Shown: positions 11,826-20,320 of the stretch, piece after piece | Numbering within the stretch: the first letter of the stretch is position 1 | How the letters are laid out: each line of letters starts with the position of its first letter | Source of the DNA: a virus | Length of the DNA: 28,356 nucleotides | Direction: 5' to 3' (one strand) | IMG/VR virus record: IMGVR_UViG_3300038701_001201 | Span: 1 to 28,356 of that record | Notes under the pieces: generated by a model | Told to the model about the DNA's origin: nothing | Seen by the model: the letters and a program-made list of their open reading frames with translations, nothing else | Database searches by the model: none | Made by a program: the position numbers and the translations under genes

Positions 11826-12257
11826 CTATTTGTCTTTTAGTTCCAGCAACTGTTTTTCAATCCGCTGAATGTCCGATTTCATATCGGTCAGCATGGGCCC
11901 ACGTTTGTCAATTTCGCGTTCCAACGCCCGCACCAGCTTCAACAATTCGCGGATGTCCTCAGTGTGGGTTTCCAGTGTAACATCCCGCACCGTCCCACGC
12001 TCCCGCGACAACGCAAACTTGGCTTCCAACTCTTTGGCCTGTTGCTCAAATTGTTGTTCCAACTTTTCGTCTAGTTTTTCCTCGCTAATCCCAAAGACAC
12101 CTTGGCCAGCGGCCCCGCCGCCAAACATGCCAAGGCCGGCCAGTGCCAACAGGATCAGTGAACGGTATGGCTCTGGAATGGATTTCATTATTGGTTCCTT
12201 AGCTGGCAAGCTGTCTTTTTGCTCGGGTGTCAATTTGTCTGTTGGTATTTCTGCCAT
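11826..12257 (-). CDS. Membrane-anchored coiled-coil protein (holin- or spanin-like candidate)
   Basis: 143 residues from the ATG at 12257. One membrane helix (about 32-54, LILLALAGLGMFGGG) is followed by a long heptad-like helix (EEKLDEKLEQQFEQQAKELE and ELLKLVRALEREID...IEKQLLELKDK). This is the form of an inner-membrane spanin or a structural anchor. An i-spanin would be expected next to a lipoprotein gene, which is what follows. No endolysin is nearby, so lysis is only a hypothesis. Confidence 0.65.
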   Translation of the reverse strand: MAEIPTDKLTPEQKDSLPAKEPIMKSIPEPYRSLILLALAGLGMFGGGAAGQGVFGISEEKLDEKLEQQFEQQAKELEAKFALSRERGTVRDVTLETHTEDIRELLKLVRALEREIDKRGPMLTDMKSDIQRIEKQLLELKDK

Positions 12258-12343
12258 AGTGTTTCTCTTTTCTTCGCCGCAGCAAGCGTGACCGGAATAC
12301 CGACCTTCGCGACGATTGCTGCTGTATTTTTCGAGTCGGTCAT
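12230..12343 (-). CDS. 37-residue small protein
   Basis: MTDSKNTAAIVAKVGIPVTL... with a perfect TAAGGAGGCTAAAT before the ATG at 12343. A mildly hydrophobic segment (TAAIVAKVGIPVTLAAA) ends in KKRETLWQKYQQTN. The last 28 bases overlap the next gene in a different frame. No family recognised; an amphipathic membrane peptide is possible. Confidence 0.6.
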   Translation of the reverse strand: MTDSKNTAAIVAKVGIPVTLAAAKKRETLWQKYQQTN

Positions 12344-12354
12344 ATTTAGCCTCC

Positions 12355-13329
12355 TTATGCCGCGACGTAATCCGCGCCCGCGTAATTACCTGACCGCACC
12401 GTGAAGTCCACGTCACGGGTATACGCCTCGTTGTTCGCGAAAAGCACCATCTTGGCGTTACTCGCACAATGCGCGTCGGTGGTCGTGTTCACAAAATATG
12501 CTGAGTCCACCGACGATGAGCTATTACCACCAGGCAGGTTGGTCGCGCTGTCCGCTGCATTGTAATCGCCGGTCGCCCCCGATGGCGGGGTGCAGTTGTA
12601 CCAGATGCAGCCGTTGTATTCGACGGCCATTCCGGCTCCGCGCCCGCCCATCGAACCCGATGCACCAGTTTTCAGTATGGTGCAGTTTTCAAAGAGCATC
12701 GAGGATGTCGCCTTAGCAAAGTTGCCATACCACAATACGCTTCCGGTGATGTATAGGATGCTATTGTAAAACTTGACGTGGGTGTTGTCGTCTCCCATCG
12801 TTAAGCCATAGCTGCCGGTTTGGACATACGTGCATGAGTAGAACGTGAGCGTTTCGTTTCCGCCACCGGTGTATTCGCCGCCTCCCGCGCCCACCAGCGT
12901 CAAGCCCGTGCCTGTCCAGCTATTCATGCGGCCTTGCGACCATCCAGTGATGGCGACGTCGCTCGCGCCCGACGTGGTTGTGGTTCCCGTCGTCCATAGA
13001 CTCGTTGACGCGCACAAATGGAAGCCCGTTTGTGTGCCCGCTCCGCCGGTGCAGGCGTAACTGCCCGCCTTCGTGAACACAATAGCCACTGTTGATTGGT
13101 CGCCAGAGCCGAGTGCGGACAATGCCGCCGCCAGCGTGGAGTATCGCGCAGAAGGTGCGCCGGTGTAAACTGTCTCGCCCTGACCGAACTCCACCTCGTC
13201 TGCCGCCGCACCGCCGTCTGAGTTCACCTCAAGGACGGTGCCCGACCACGGCGTAGAACCACCGCCACCGCCGGAACCGCCGCGACGCTTGGACCGAACG
13301 CGATTTCTATTGCGTGAACTGGCGTACAT
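12355..13329 (-). CDS. Putative beta-helix virion spike protein
   Basis: 324 residues. A basic N-terminus (SSRNRNRVRSKRR) and a Gly/Ser linker precede a body rich in Gly, Ser, Thr and Asn with recurring short strands (VKFYNSILYITGSVLWYG, MLFENCTILKTGASGSMG, VEYNGCIWYNCT). This is the pattern of right-handed parallel beta-helix domains used in tail spikes and surface proteins. The start overlaps the stop of the upstream gene (TAATG). It follows the fibre genes, which supports a virion role. Enzyme activity on polysaccharide is possible but no active site is identified. Confidence 0.55.
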   Translation of the reverse strand: MYASSRNRNRVRSKRRGGSGGGGGSTPWSGTVLEVNSDGGAAADEVEFGQGETVYTGAPSARYSTLAAALSALGSGDQSTVAIVFTKAGSYACTGGAGTQTGFHLCASTSLWTTGTTTTSGASDVAITGWSQGRMNSWTGTGLTLVGAGGGEYTGGGNETLTFYSCTYVQTGSYGLTMGDDNTHVKFYNSILYITGSVLWYGNFAKATSSMLFENCTILKTGASGSMGGRGAGMAVEYNGCIWYNCTPPSGATGDYNAADSATNLPGGNSSSSVDSAYFVNTTTDAHCASNAKMVLFANNEAYTRDVDFTVRSGNYAGADYVAA

Positions 13330-13694
13330 TAGGAATCGTCCGTACTGGTGGTCAAGCTGGTCGGCAGGTCTTCGCCGCCAGCGAATACGATAGTCAGCTT
13401 GCCGATGGCCGTGGAGCCGTCAGAGTGGCTGATGTTGATGTACCAGCCGGGTACACACTCGGTGAGACCCTGGCCCGCCGAGCTAGCCGGGACCGGAATG
13501 TGGCGCTCGTTAGTCTCGATGTCGAAGTCCTTGGCTGCGGCCATGTCGTAGACAATAGCCTCGGCGTTGCCCTTGATGTCCATGTAGTGTGCGCCAGCGG
13601 GGATAAGCACCTGGCCGTTGTCATTGGCGAGGGTGATCGTGTACCCGTGGTGAGTACGGCAGACCTCAGCGCCTTGTTTGAATGGTGTTCCCAT
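13329..13694 (-). CDS. Small hypothetical virion-region protein
   Basis: 121 residues from the ATG at 13694 with AGGAGATAAT upstream. Entirely beta-rich (GYTITLANDNGQVLIPAGAHYMD, VPGWYINISHSDGS, LTIVFAGGEDLP), with a Ser/Thr-rich tail. It resembles a small jelly-roll or Ig-like accessory protein. It lies between a 33-residue gene and the beta-helix protein. No family recognised. Confidence 0.6.
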   Translation of the reverse strand: MGTPFKQGAEVCRTHHGYTITLANDNGQVLIPAGAHYMDIKGNAEAIVYDMAAAKDFDIETNERHIPVPASSAGQGLTECVPGWYINISHSDGSTAIGKLTIVFAGGEDLPTSLTTSTDDS

Positions 13695-13708
13695 ATTATC
13701 TCCTGTGG

Positions 13709-13810
13709 TTAGTCCCTAATTTTCCCAATGCCCCCATCACTCAAGCTGCCAGAATGAATGGTGGTTGGGTGCATGCTAATCACTTGCAAAAAGCCAAAGT
13801 TGAATCCCAT
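13709..13810 (-). CDS. 33-residue small protein
   Basis: MGFNFGFLQVISMHPTTIHS... from the ATG at 13810 with TAGGAGTTAATA upstream. It fills most of the space between the fibre gene and the 121-residue protein. The sequence has an aromatic start and a Gly-rich end, and I cannot assign it. Confidence 0.5.
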   Translation of the reverse strand: MGFNFGFLQVISMHPTTIHSGSLSDGGIGKIRD

Positions 13811-13819
13811 TATTAACTC

Positions 13820-15379
13820 CTAAACCGGTCCGTGAATCTTGCCGGAGGTCATCTGCCAATGATATTGATCGACGTAAGGCTCAATGGGTGAGAGCGCAGC
13901 GTTTACGCCGGTCACGTTCAAGGCCACGTTGTTCCCGCTTGGGCTTCCGAAGTCCGCCGTCGCGGCACCAATCCCAGCGAAATCTTGTCGGTCAAGCACC
14001 GTCAACGTGGTGCCGATTTTCGTGACGGTTCCACCGACGCGCCGATAAGCTGCGCGTACATTGAATGCACACCCGTTGCCAGTCGTTTGGTCTGAGTGTT
14101 CACTACCTGCGTCCACCCGCCCGATGATCGTCGCCTCAATGGTGTAAGTGCCGTCGCTCGCCATGCTGAACGTGTGTAGCGTTCCGGTTTCTGCCGTGGT
14201 GCCGCTCTCCGCGATAGTATCTAATTCGTTCTGGTACTCGCGATAGATAATGACGCCGTTGGTCTTGACCTCACGAACCAGAGCGCCAGCCGTCGCTTGT
14301 GCAATCGAAAGCGATTCCACGTTCGTTACGTTGTCCGAGTCGTCAACCGTGATGCCGCTGCCCTGCACGCCGGTACCGCTATCACCTCGCACCAAACGAT
14401 TATCCGCAACTGCCGCACCGCCGCTTGGTGTGCCCCACGACAGGACGCCCGAGCCGTTGGTGGTCAATACCTGGTTAGCAGAACCATCCGAGTTGGGGAA
14501 GAGCATATTATTGATTTTTAGGGATGCCTTATTGTCGTCCGCGCCGGTCGAGTCAGTGAACTGTAGGCGCAGGTTCCCGGTATTCGGGTCCCGCTTGAAG
14601 TAAGCGCCGTTGCCTGGCCGCTGCGTCGTCGGCAGCCATTCACCAAATGACAGAATGTTCCCGTAAGGGTTCCCAACGCCAGTCGTGCCGCTAAGGATTA
14701 GGAATGAAGACTCAGAATAGGTCGAGCCGCTCGGGTGGCGGCCAGTGATATGCCGGTCAACCAAACCGCCCGGTGCGAATACTAGGCTGCCCGGACCGCG
14801 ACCTGGGACCAATAGGCGGATAGCGCCCTTGGTGTCAGTCTTGATGACGGGCTGAAAGTTGTAGGTTGGGCTAGCCCCCTCTTCGGCAGAGTCGTACACA
14901 GCGAGCGGGAACAGCCCTGCAACGAGCGGCTCCTTTAGCTGGTCACGGAAATTGCGACGGTACTTGCCCTCATAGCTATCAGCGGGCGGCTCCGCCATCG
15001 CAGGGCCGCACTCGCGTTCACTTGGGGGGATGTCGTCAGGGTAGGGGCTTCGCGGGTCGCTGTTGGGTCCCTTCTGGTTCGGGCTGGGGACGCCGGGCGC
15101 GGGAGCGGTCTCGCCCTGTGCGGGTGGGGTGGAGCCTGTGGTGGGGGGTGTCGGACTCCCGGTTGTGGGAGGCGGTGATGGAGGGGCCGGTTGTCCGCCA
15201 CTCCCCGTATCAATATGGCCCGGCTCGTAGACGCCAGGGTATGCGCCTGGGGTCCAAACGCCAAGGTAGCGACCAGTCGCGCCATCCCACGAACGGTACG
15301 GCGTACAGTGGACCTTGCCGTCGGATGAACTCCGCCAGCACCAAGCGCCACCATCTGGATTCGGTCCCCTGTTAGGCAT
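13820..15379 (-). CDS. Tail fibre protein with proline-rich linker
   Basis: 519 residues. An N-terminal Trp/Cys-rich part (WCWRSSSDGKVHC, residues 12-24, then WDGATGRYLGVWTPG) is followed by a Pro/Thr/Ser-rich linker (about 60-120). The middle has NNMLFPNSDGSANQVLTTNG and NGSGVLSWG, a motif common in phage tail fibres before trimeric stalks, then beta-rich segments and a C-terminal receptor-type domain. Probable role: attachment of the tail tip to a host surface structure (inference). It lies between two other tail genes and is read in the same direction. Confidence 0.65.
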   Translation of the reverse strand: MPNRGPNPDGGAWCWRSSSDGKVHCTPYRSWDGATGRYLGVWTPGAYPGVYEPGHIDTGSGGQPAPPSPPPTTGSPTPPTTGSTPPAQGETAPAPGVPSPNQKGPNSDPRSPYPDDIPPSERECGPAMAEPPADSYEGKYRRNFRDQLKEPLVAGLFPLAVYDSAEEGASPTYNFQPVIKTDTKGAIRLLVPGRGPGSLVFAPGGLVDRHITGRHPSGSTYSESSFLILSGTTGVGNPYGNILSFGEWLPTTQRPGNGAYFKRDPNTGNLRLQFTDSTGADDNKASLKINNMLFPNSDGSANQVLTTNGSGVLSWGTPSGGAAVADNRLVRGDSGTGVQGSGITVDDSDNVTNVESLSIAQATAGALVREVKTNGVIIYREYQNELDTIAESGTTAETGTLHTFSMASDGTYTIEATIIGRVDAGSEHSDQTTGNGCAFNVRAAYRRVGGTVTKIGTTLTVLDRQDFAGIGAATADFGSPSGNNVALNVTGVNAALSPIEPYVDQYHWQMTSGKIHGPV

Positions 15380-15388
15380 ATCTTGTGA

Positions 15389-16627
15389 TTATGGCCGAAT
15401 GAATACCGGCCTCCCTTGAGTGGTCATTATACCAGACTTCGGCTGAAATGTCAAGCCATTATTTTGGATATTGGAGTGCGTAATCGTCACCCCGTCCCAA
15501 CCCATATTCCCATCCTCTAGTGCGCCGTAAACCTCGGATTCACCCACGCACATCGGCGGCTCTGCAAAGTGAGACCACGTTTCCCATCGCCACTGGCCCT
15601 TGCGCGTCCCACAGGGGCCTGGGATGTCCACGTCCTTGTCGAACCGCTGCTCAACTATGACGGGGAACGGGCCACGGGTTGGTGGAATGTACGGCTGGAA
15701 CACAAACTCCTGTGTCCCCCACCACTCATCCGGGCGGCTAGGTGGTCCGTGATAGGCGTCCGTGCTAATGCCACCGGCCACGAGGTGTCGCGCATCACTT
15801 GTCACGCCAATGAGGAACTTGTCGGCGGCGGGAACAAGGGGGCCATTCCGCTCGTAGCTGAATAGCGCGTCCTCTTTCGCGAACGTCACCGGGAGCCAGC
15901 CGGTGTGGTCGCCCGTTGACCTCGTCCCGTTCAAGTAGATGGCGTAGCCACCGTTAGCGTCGGGTTTGGGTGGTTTCACAGCGTACTTGCTACTCGGCGG
16001 CTGGACACCGACACAGTGCGCCGACATGCTACCGCGAACGCGAAAGATACTATGCAGGCCCGCGTGGCGGACTTGGTCTAGGTTCCCTTGCGGGTCCATG
16101 TCGAAGACGTGGCGAGAGTATTCGGGTGGGGTGGGGCTCTCGTGGTCGGCCACTAAAGGGCCACCGCTTGTGAATGCAAACGGGTGCCGTGTGCCGTGTC
16201 CGGTCGATGCTACGACCATCGCTGGCACACCACCTGGCACCCGTGAACCTCCGTAGCTTGCTAGTGTTTCACTGATGTCATCACGGGGTTCAAAATCGTC
16301 GTCGGCGGCTGACGTGTTATCTTTGAGCGGCAGCCAAGACTTCTTGCTCATGTTGACGCCGTAGTTACCGATAGCAACGAAGGCGTCCGAGTAGGACCCG
16401 ACAACCCCACGGGGTGCGTTTTTGGATGGGTCGTGCCGCCAGTATAGTGAGTTGGCAACGTCCCCCGGAGAGCGCATCCCCCAATCCTCGGACCCAAAGA
16501 CATCCTCCTCGGTGGTTTTACCAAACTGCATAACGAGACGGCCACGTAGCTTCTTGGGAATCGACTTGTCGATGTCTACGGCGCGGATGCCATCGTCACC
16601 CATATCGCGTGGGGTAAAGTTACTCAT
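15389..16627 (-). CDS. Tail-tip or fibre-associated protein, unknown family
   Basis: 412 residues. The protein is rich in Gly, Pro, Trp and His with many short beta segments (WRWETWSHFAEPP, GGYAIYLNGTRSTGDHTGW), typical of virion surface proteins. The start overlaps the tail-hub candidate by 8 bases. No domain is recognised. Its place between the hub candidate and the fibre gene suggests a tail-tip component. Confidence 0.5.
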   Translation of the reverse strand: MSNFTPRDMGDDGIRAVDIDKSIPKKLRGRLVMQFGKTTEEDVFGSEDWGMRSPGDVANSLYWRHDPSKNAPRGVVGSYSDAFVAIGNYGVNMSKKSWLPLKDNTSAADDDFEPRDDISETLASYGGSRVPGGVPAMVVASTGHGTRHPFAFTSGGPLVADHESPTPPEYSRHVFDMDPQGNLDQVRHAGLHSIFRVRGSMSAHCVGVQPPSSKYAVKPPKPDANGGYAIYLNGTRSTGDHTGWLPVTFAKEDALFSYERNGPLVPAADKFLIGVTSDARHLVAGGISTDAYHGPPSRPDEWWGTQEFVFQPYIPPTRGPFPVIVEQRFDKDVDIPGPCGTRKGQWRWETWSHFAEPPMCVGESEVYGALEDGNMGWDGVTITHSNIQNNGLTFQPKSGIMTTQGRPVFIRP

Positions 16628-18674
16628 TGCTCGTCTCCGCTATGATTCGAGGTTTGCCTTCGAGGTCTAAGTCGCGGGTGTCCTCAATGCGGGCATTCGG
16701 GTGAATGATATGCTCGGTCGTCACGGACCACTGAGCGTCGCCGCCAATCACCAACCTAACCTCAGCAATATCACACCCAGCAGGTACGTTCCGAAAGGCG
16801 TCCAGGCCCGCGCACACCGTAGCCCCAGCAATCCTGGATTCAAAACTTCGCTTGAAGAACGCTTGCAAGCGCCGGGCCTCCTCCCTAAGTTTGGGGCCAT
16901 TCAGAAGCTCAGTCGGCGGCGGTGCGGCCTCTCCCGCCAGCGCCGCTGCCACAAGCCTGTCATTGTCCATCCCGAACGCGGCGTGCATTGCCTCTGAGCG
17001 TGTTTCAATCAGGTCGATTTCGCCATCGGAAAACACTGGCAAGTCTATGTGGTATGAACGTGGAATGTCATTCTTGGCGGTCGGGCCAGTGTAGGTGCCA
17101 TTGTATATTACATACATCTTGAAATTGCCATCAATTTCGGCGCGAGGTTTGAGAAACTCGATTTCCTCATCCTTCAATACTTTGAATACGTCGCCGTAGT
17201 TCAGGGGCTCCTTGAACATAAACGGGTACACCCCCTTGACCTCCTCGGAGGGCGAACTATTAGGGGATAACCCGACGAGAAGGTCGCCACCATTATTGAT
17301 AAGCGTCGCCTTGAAGGGGGCGGGAATCATCGCCCCATTGAGGGCCAGCGCATTGTCCATTGGGTAATTTTCTGAGAACCGCCCGGAGAGGGGGTTCCCA
17401 TTAGACCCCTGTTCAAAGGACGCGAAGCGCAAATCTTCGGCGTAGTCCATAAACACGGCAGACGACGCCCCCATAGGTGCCCCTGTGTCGCGGTCAAGGC
17501 GGCCAATCCTCATATTTGAAATGGCGCGTTCACTGAAATCCCTAACACAGCGAAACCAGTAGTGATAGAACTGTTTGAAACGCTGGCTGTACCATCGTTT
17601 CTTGAGAATCTCCCTAGGGGAGTCAATATACTCGCGGTTCTTATTCTTGCTGGGGACGGCGATTTCCTTCTTGAACCAACGCTTCCGCGCCTCGGCGAGA
17701 GTCAAGCCGACCTCACCAAGAGCGTCGCCGATATAGGTCAGTTCTGAAATGTTGTTCAGGTCGTCCGGGTCGTATAACGGCATGACATTTTCGAGCCTGA
17801 ACCCATCCACATTCACGGTTGAGCCCGACGATGTAACGCCCTCATCAACCGGAGCGTCGTAAAACAACGCGCCTTCATGACGACGCTCGAAATGCACCCG
17901 GATTTTTTTCGGACGAACCCAGCGCAGTTCCGGTGCGGAAGCGCCGCCAGACACAATACCACGTTCCACCAGTGACTTGAGGCGCGAGTCCTCCCCCGGG
18001 ACTCCCTTCCCCGTTTTAGCGACGACATTCACCATGCCGTCGATTGTGGGAACGAGTGTGAGGTCCGTTACGTTCAGCAACGCCCCCAGCACCTCGTCCG
18101 GGGACGCGGCAAAGAACCCGCCCGAGCGCACGTTCCCAAGGTTGTCTGGGAGGGTCTCAAAAATTGCGGCCCTGGAAGCCCGCCACTCGGAAATGGGCTT
18201 GACATTGTACCCGAATCGGGTCATCGCGTCGTGGAGTGCTTGCCCGACGCTCCAAAGCTGTCCGCCCTGGCGCAGTGACATCGAATCATAGTCACCGTTA
18301 GACCACCTCAGGTTGTAACTCTTTGTTAGAGCTTTATACCTCGGCAGGAAGCGCGGGTCGGCAAAAGAGACCAGATACATCGCGGGGTTTTTGTGGTCTC
18401 GGCGAACCTCGCTAACACGCCACCCGTTGATTGACAACGTGTCCCTTTTCGAGTACCCGTCTATCTTAGAACTCTCGACATTGATTGTCACACCGTCGCC
18501 CTTTAGTCCTAGCCACGACTTGTCCTCTGTCGCCAACGCGAACTCGTATGGGGCAATCCCGAGGGTGAATCGGATTTCAACCCTATGCACAAAGGCAAAG
18601 TCCAGCTCCCTGCCGGATTCGTGCCGGACAGTGAGGCTGTTTGGGTGGATTGTTTTAGGGTCGATTGTCGGCAT
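16620..18674 (-). CDS. Tail-hub/baseplate-like structural protein
   Basis: 684 residues. The N-terminus (VEIRFTLGIAPYEFALA... then strands with SINGWRVSEVRRD) resembles the beta-barrel start of tail-hub proteins. The middle has a Trp/Tyr/Arg-rich segment (KKRWYSQRFKQFYHYWFRC). I infer a hub or distal-tail protein from size, position after the tape-measure candidate and the following 548-residue protein, and this fold-like pattern. No catalytic motif is visible. The gene starts with ATG overlapping the upstream stop (TAATG). Confidence 0.5.
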   Translation of the reverse strand: MPTIDPKTIHPNSLTVRHESGRELDFAFVHRVEIRFTLGIAPYEFALATEDKSWLGLKGDGVTINVESSKIDGYSKRDTLSINGWRVSEVRRDHKNPAMYLVSFADPRFLPRYKALTKSYNLRWSNGDYDSMSLRQGGQLWSVGQALHDAMTRFGYNVKPISEWRASRAAIFETLPDNLGNVRSGGFFAASPDEVLGALLNVTDLTLVPTIDGMVNVVAKTGKGVPGEDSRLKSLVERGIVSGGASAPELRWVRPKKIRVHFERRHEGALFYDAPVDEGVTSSGSTVNVDGFRLENVMPLYDPDDLNNISELTYIGDALGEVGLTLAEARKRWFKKEIAVPSKNKNREYIDSPREILKKRWYSQRFKQFYHYWFRCVRDFSERAISNMRIGRLDRDTGAPMGASSAVFMDYAEDLRFASFEQGSNGNPLSGRFSENYPMDNALALNGAMIPAPFKATLINNGGDLLVGLSPNSSPSEEVKGVYPFMFKEPLNYGDVFKVLKDEEIEFLKPRAEIDGNFKMYVIYNGTYTGPTAKNDIPRSYHIDLPVFSDGEIDLIETRSEAMHAAFGMDNDRLVAAALAGEAAPPPTELLNGPKLREEARRLQAFFKRSFESRIAGATVCAGLDAFRNVPAGCDIAEVRLVIGGDAQWSVTTEHIIHPNARIEDTRDLDLEGKPRIIAETSNE

Positions 18675-20320
18675 TATGGTGTGAACGTAATCTTGTTACC
18701 CTTTTGTATAACCTTGCCAGCACCGCCGGAGAATGGGTATGTCAATGTCCAACGGGCCTCAACATTTGTCGTGTAAATAAGCTGGCCGTCCTGGTCCGTG
18801 TCGAACGATTCCGAATAGGTGAAATCATCCTCTATCCACACCCCACCACCTCGGCGGTTCGGCGGGTTTCGCAGTAAGGTGCGGGGCTCGACGCGCCCGA
18901 GACCGATACGCTCGGCGACAAAAGACGCCACAATGGAACGGTCTCGCGGACCGCGCTGAAGAATATCGCCCTTCTTGGCGCTGTAAGCCGAGTATTTGGA
19001 TATTTCCTTGACCCCCATAGTGTCATTGTACCCAATAACCTTATCGAAGTCCCCCAAATACAGTGCGGAAAAAACTATAGTGTTACTCAAGTAGTCCAGC
19101 ACTGGCCTCGTCGATAACAGATAGAGACTCCCGAAGCCGGTTTTATTAGAAATAATCGCCCTGAGTTCAGGGTCAACCAGCTCCCACCATTCGTATAAAG
19201 TTTTCTCTGACAGTGACCCAACCGTGATGGGGATTTTCCCCTCAACGCGGACCTCTGTGAACCTACCACCAAACCGCTCGTTGAATCGCTCGACGGGGGC
19301 CAACGAGATGTTGATGGTAGCGCCACGGGTGATGTCGGCACCAGAGGCCAACTCAAGTGTTGGTAGTTCATCATCCTGTTCGCGTGCCGTGAGGATGAAC
19401 TCAACAAAGGTGCCAGAGGAATCCTGAGCGGTGAGATTCTCCCGTGCTAACACGCGCTTGGTTGTAGGGTCACGCGAACCGTCGCTCGCGGTCTGGAGGT
19501 AGTCCGTGAGGATGGTGCTACGGGCGGCCTGGTAGTTTTCTTCACCACGGATGAAGTCGTCAATAGTGAGCGTGGCCGAGGCGGGGGTTTCAGAGAGGGT
19601 GAAGGGGGCGTCTGTTACGATTTCGCTGGTCGTCACAAGGTGTGTGATGCTTTTGATGATGTGGATGCCATTGTAGTTCGTGGTGCCAGACACGTTGATT
19701 CGCCGACCCTCCTCGTAGTCCGGCACCGCTGGGGGGACCCCCGTGATGGTGAACTTCGCACTACCAGAATCATCAGAGATGGTGGTGAGTGGGAATGGGC
19801 CAAAAGCCGCCTCGTCAATCGTTGGCTGGAACGCGCCCGTAACCATAATTGTCACACCGCCCGACTCCGAGTATTCTTCTGACACGGTAAAACGGTTGAC
19901 CTGCCCCTCAAACTCAACACCGCCGGGCGACGCGCCGGAGCCACCGGGCACGGCCGTCAGATTCTTTGGCGCACCAACAGCCATGTAACAAACCAGCCGG
20001 TGGCCGGTGTCCTGGTCGTTCGGGAGCGAGGTGATGTTCACAACGGTGTCCTCATGAACCCCATCGCCCGGGTACCAGTCGATTAGGCTGTTGGCAGCTG
20101 CGGTGTTTAGTGTCGCTTTCACACGGGCGCTGAACCCTTCAAAGTCAGAGAGGGTGCTATTCAACCGCGTTTGCAGTTCCTCGTTGGTGTCTCCGAAAAT
20201 CAAAAAGGTACACTCAAAAACATCAAGCGTGGCCTCACCCTGCACCTGGCGCTTGAATTGATTTACAATCCTGCGCCAAGAACCGTTGTCAAGCTCGGTG
20301 TTATTGACTGTCACCTGCAT
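18674..20320 (-). CDS. Large tail protein, unknown family
   Basis: 548 residues, beginning MQVTVNNTELDNGSWRRIV. The N-terminal 120 residues have a beta/alpha arrangement with a VFECTFLIFGDTNEELQTRL segment like distal-tail or neck proteins. The rest is repeated beta-rich domains (FTITGVPPAVPDYEEGRRINVS, ATLTIDDFI, EFILTAREQDDEL). It is read directly after the tape-measure candidate with a TAATG overlap, which is the usual place of the distal-tail protein. Function inferred from order. Confidence 0.5.
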   Translation of the reverse strand: MQVTVNNTELDNGSWRRIVNQFKRQVQGEATLDVFECTFLIFGDTNEELQTRLNSTLSDFEGFSARVKATLNTAAANSLIDWYPGDGVHEDTVVNITSLPNDQDTGHRLVCYMAVGAPKNLTAVPGGSGASPGGVEFEGQVNRFTVSEEYSESGGVTIMVTGAFQPTIDEAAFGPFPLTTISDDSGSAKFTITGVPPAVPDYEEGRRINVSGTTNYNGIHIIKSITHLVTTSEIVTDAPFTLSETPASATLTIDDFIRGEENYQAARSTILTDYLQTASDGSRDPTTKRVLARENLTAQDSSGTFVEFILTAREQDDELPTLELASGADITRGATINISLAPVERFNERFGGRFTEVRVEGKIPITVGSLSEKTLYEWWELVDPELRAIISNKTGFGSLYLLSTRPVLDYLSNTIVFSALYLGDFDKVIGYNDTMGVKEISKYSAYSAKKGDILQRGPRDRSIVASFVAERIGLGRVEPRTLLRNPPNRRGGGVWIEDDFTYSESFDTDQDGQLIYTTNVEARWTLTYPFSGGAGKVIQKGNKITFTP

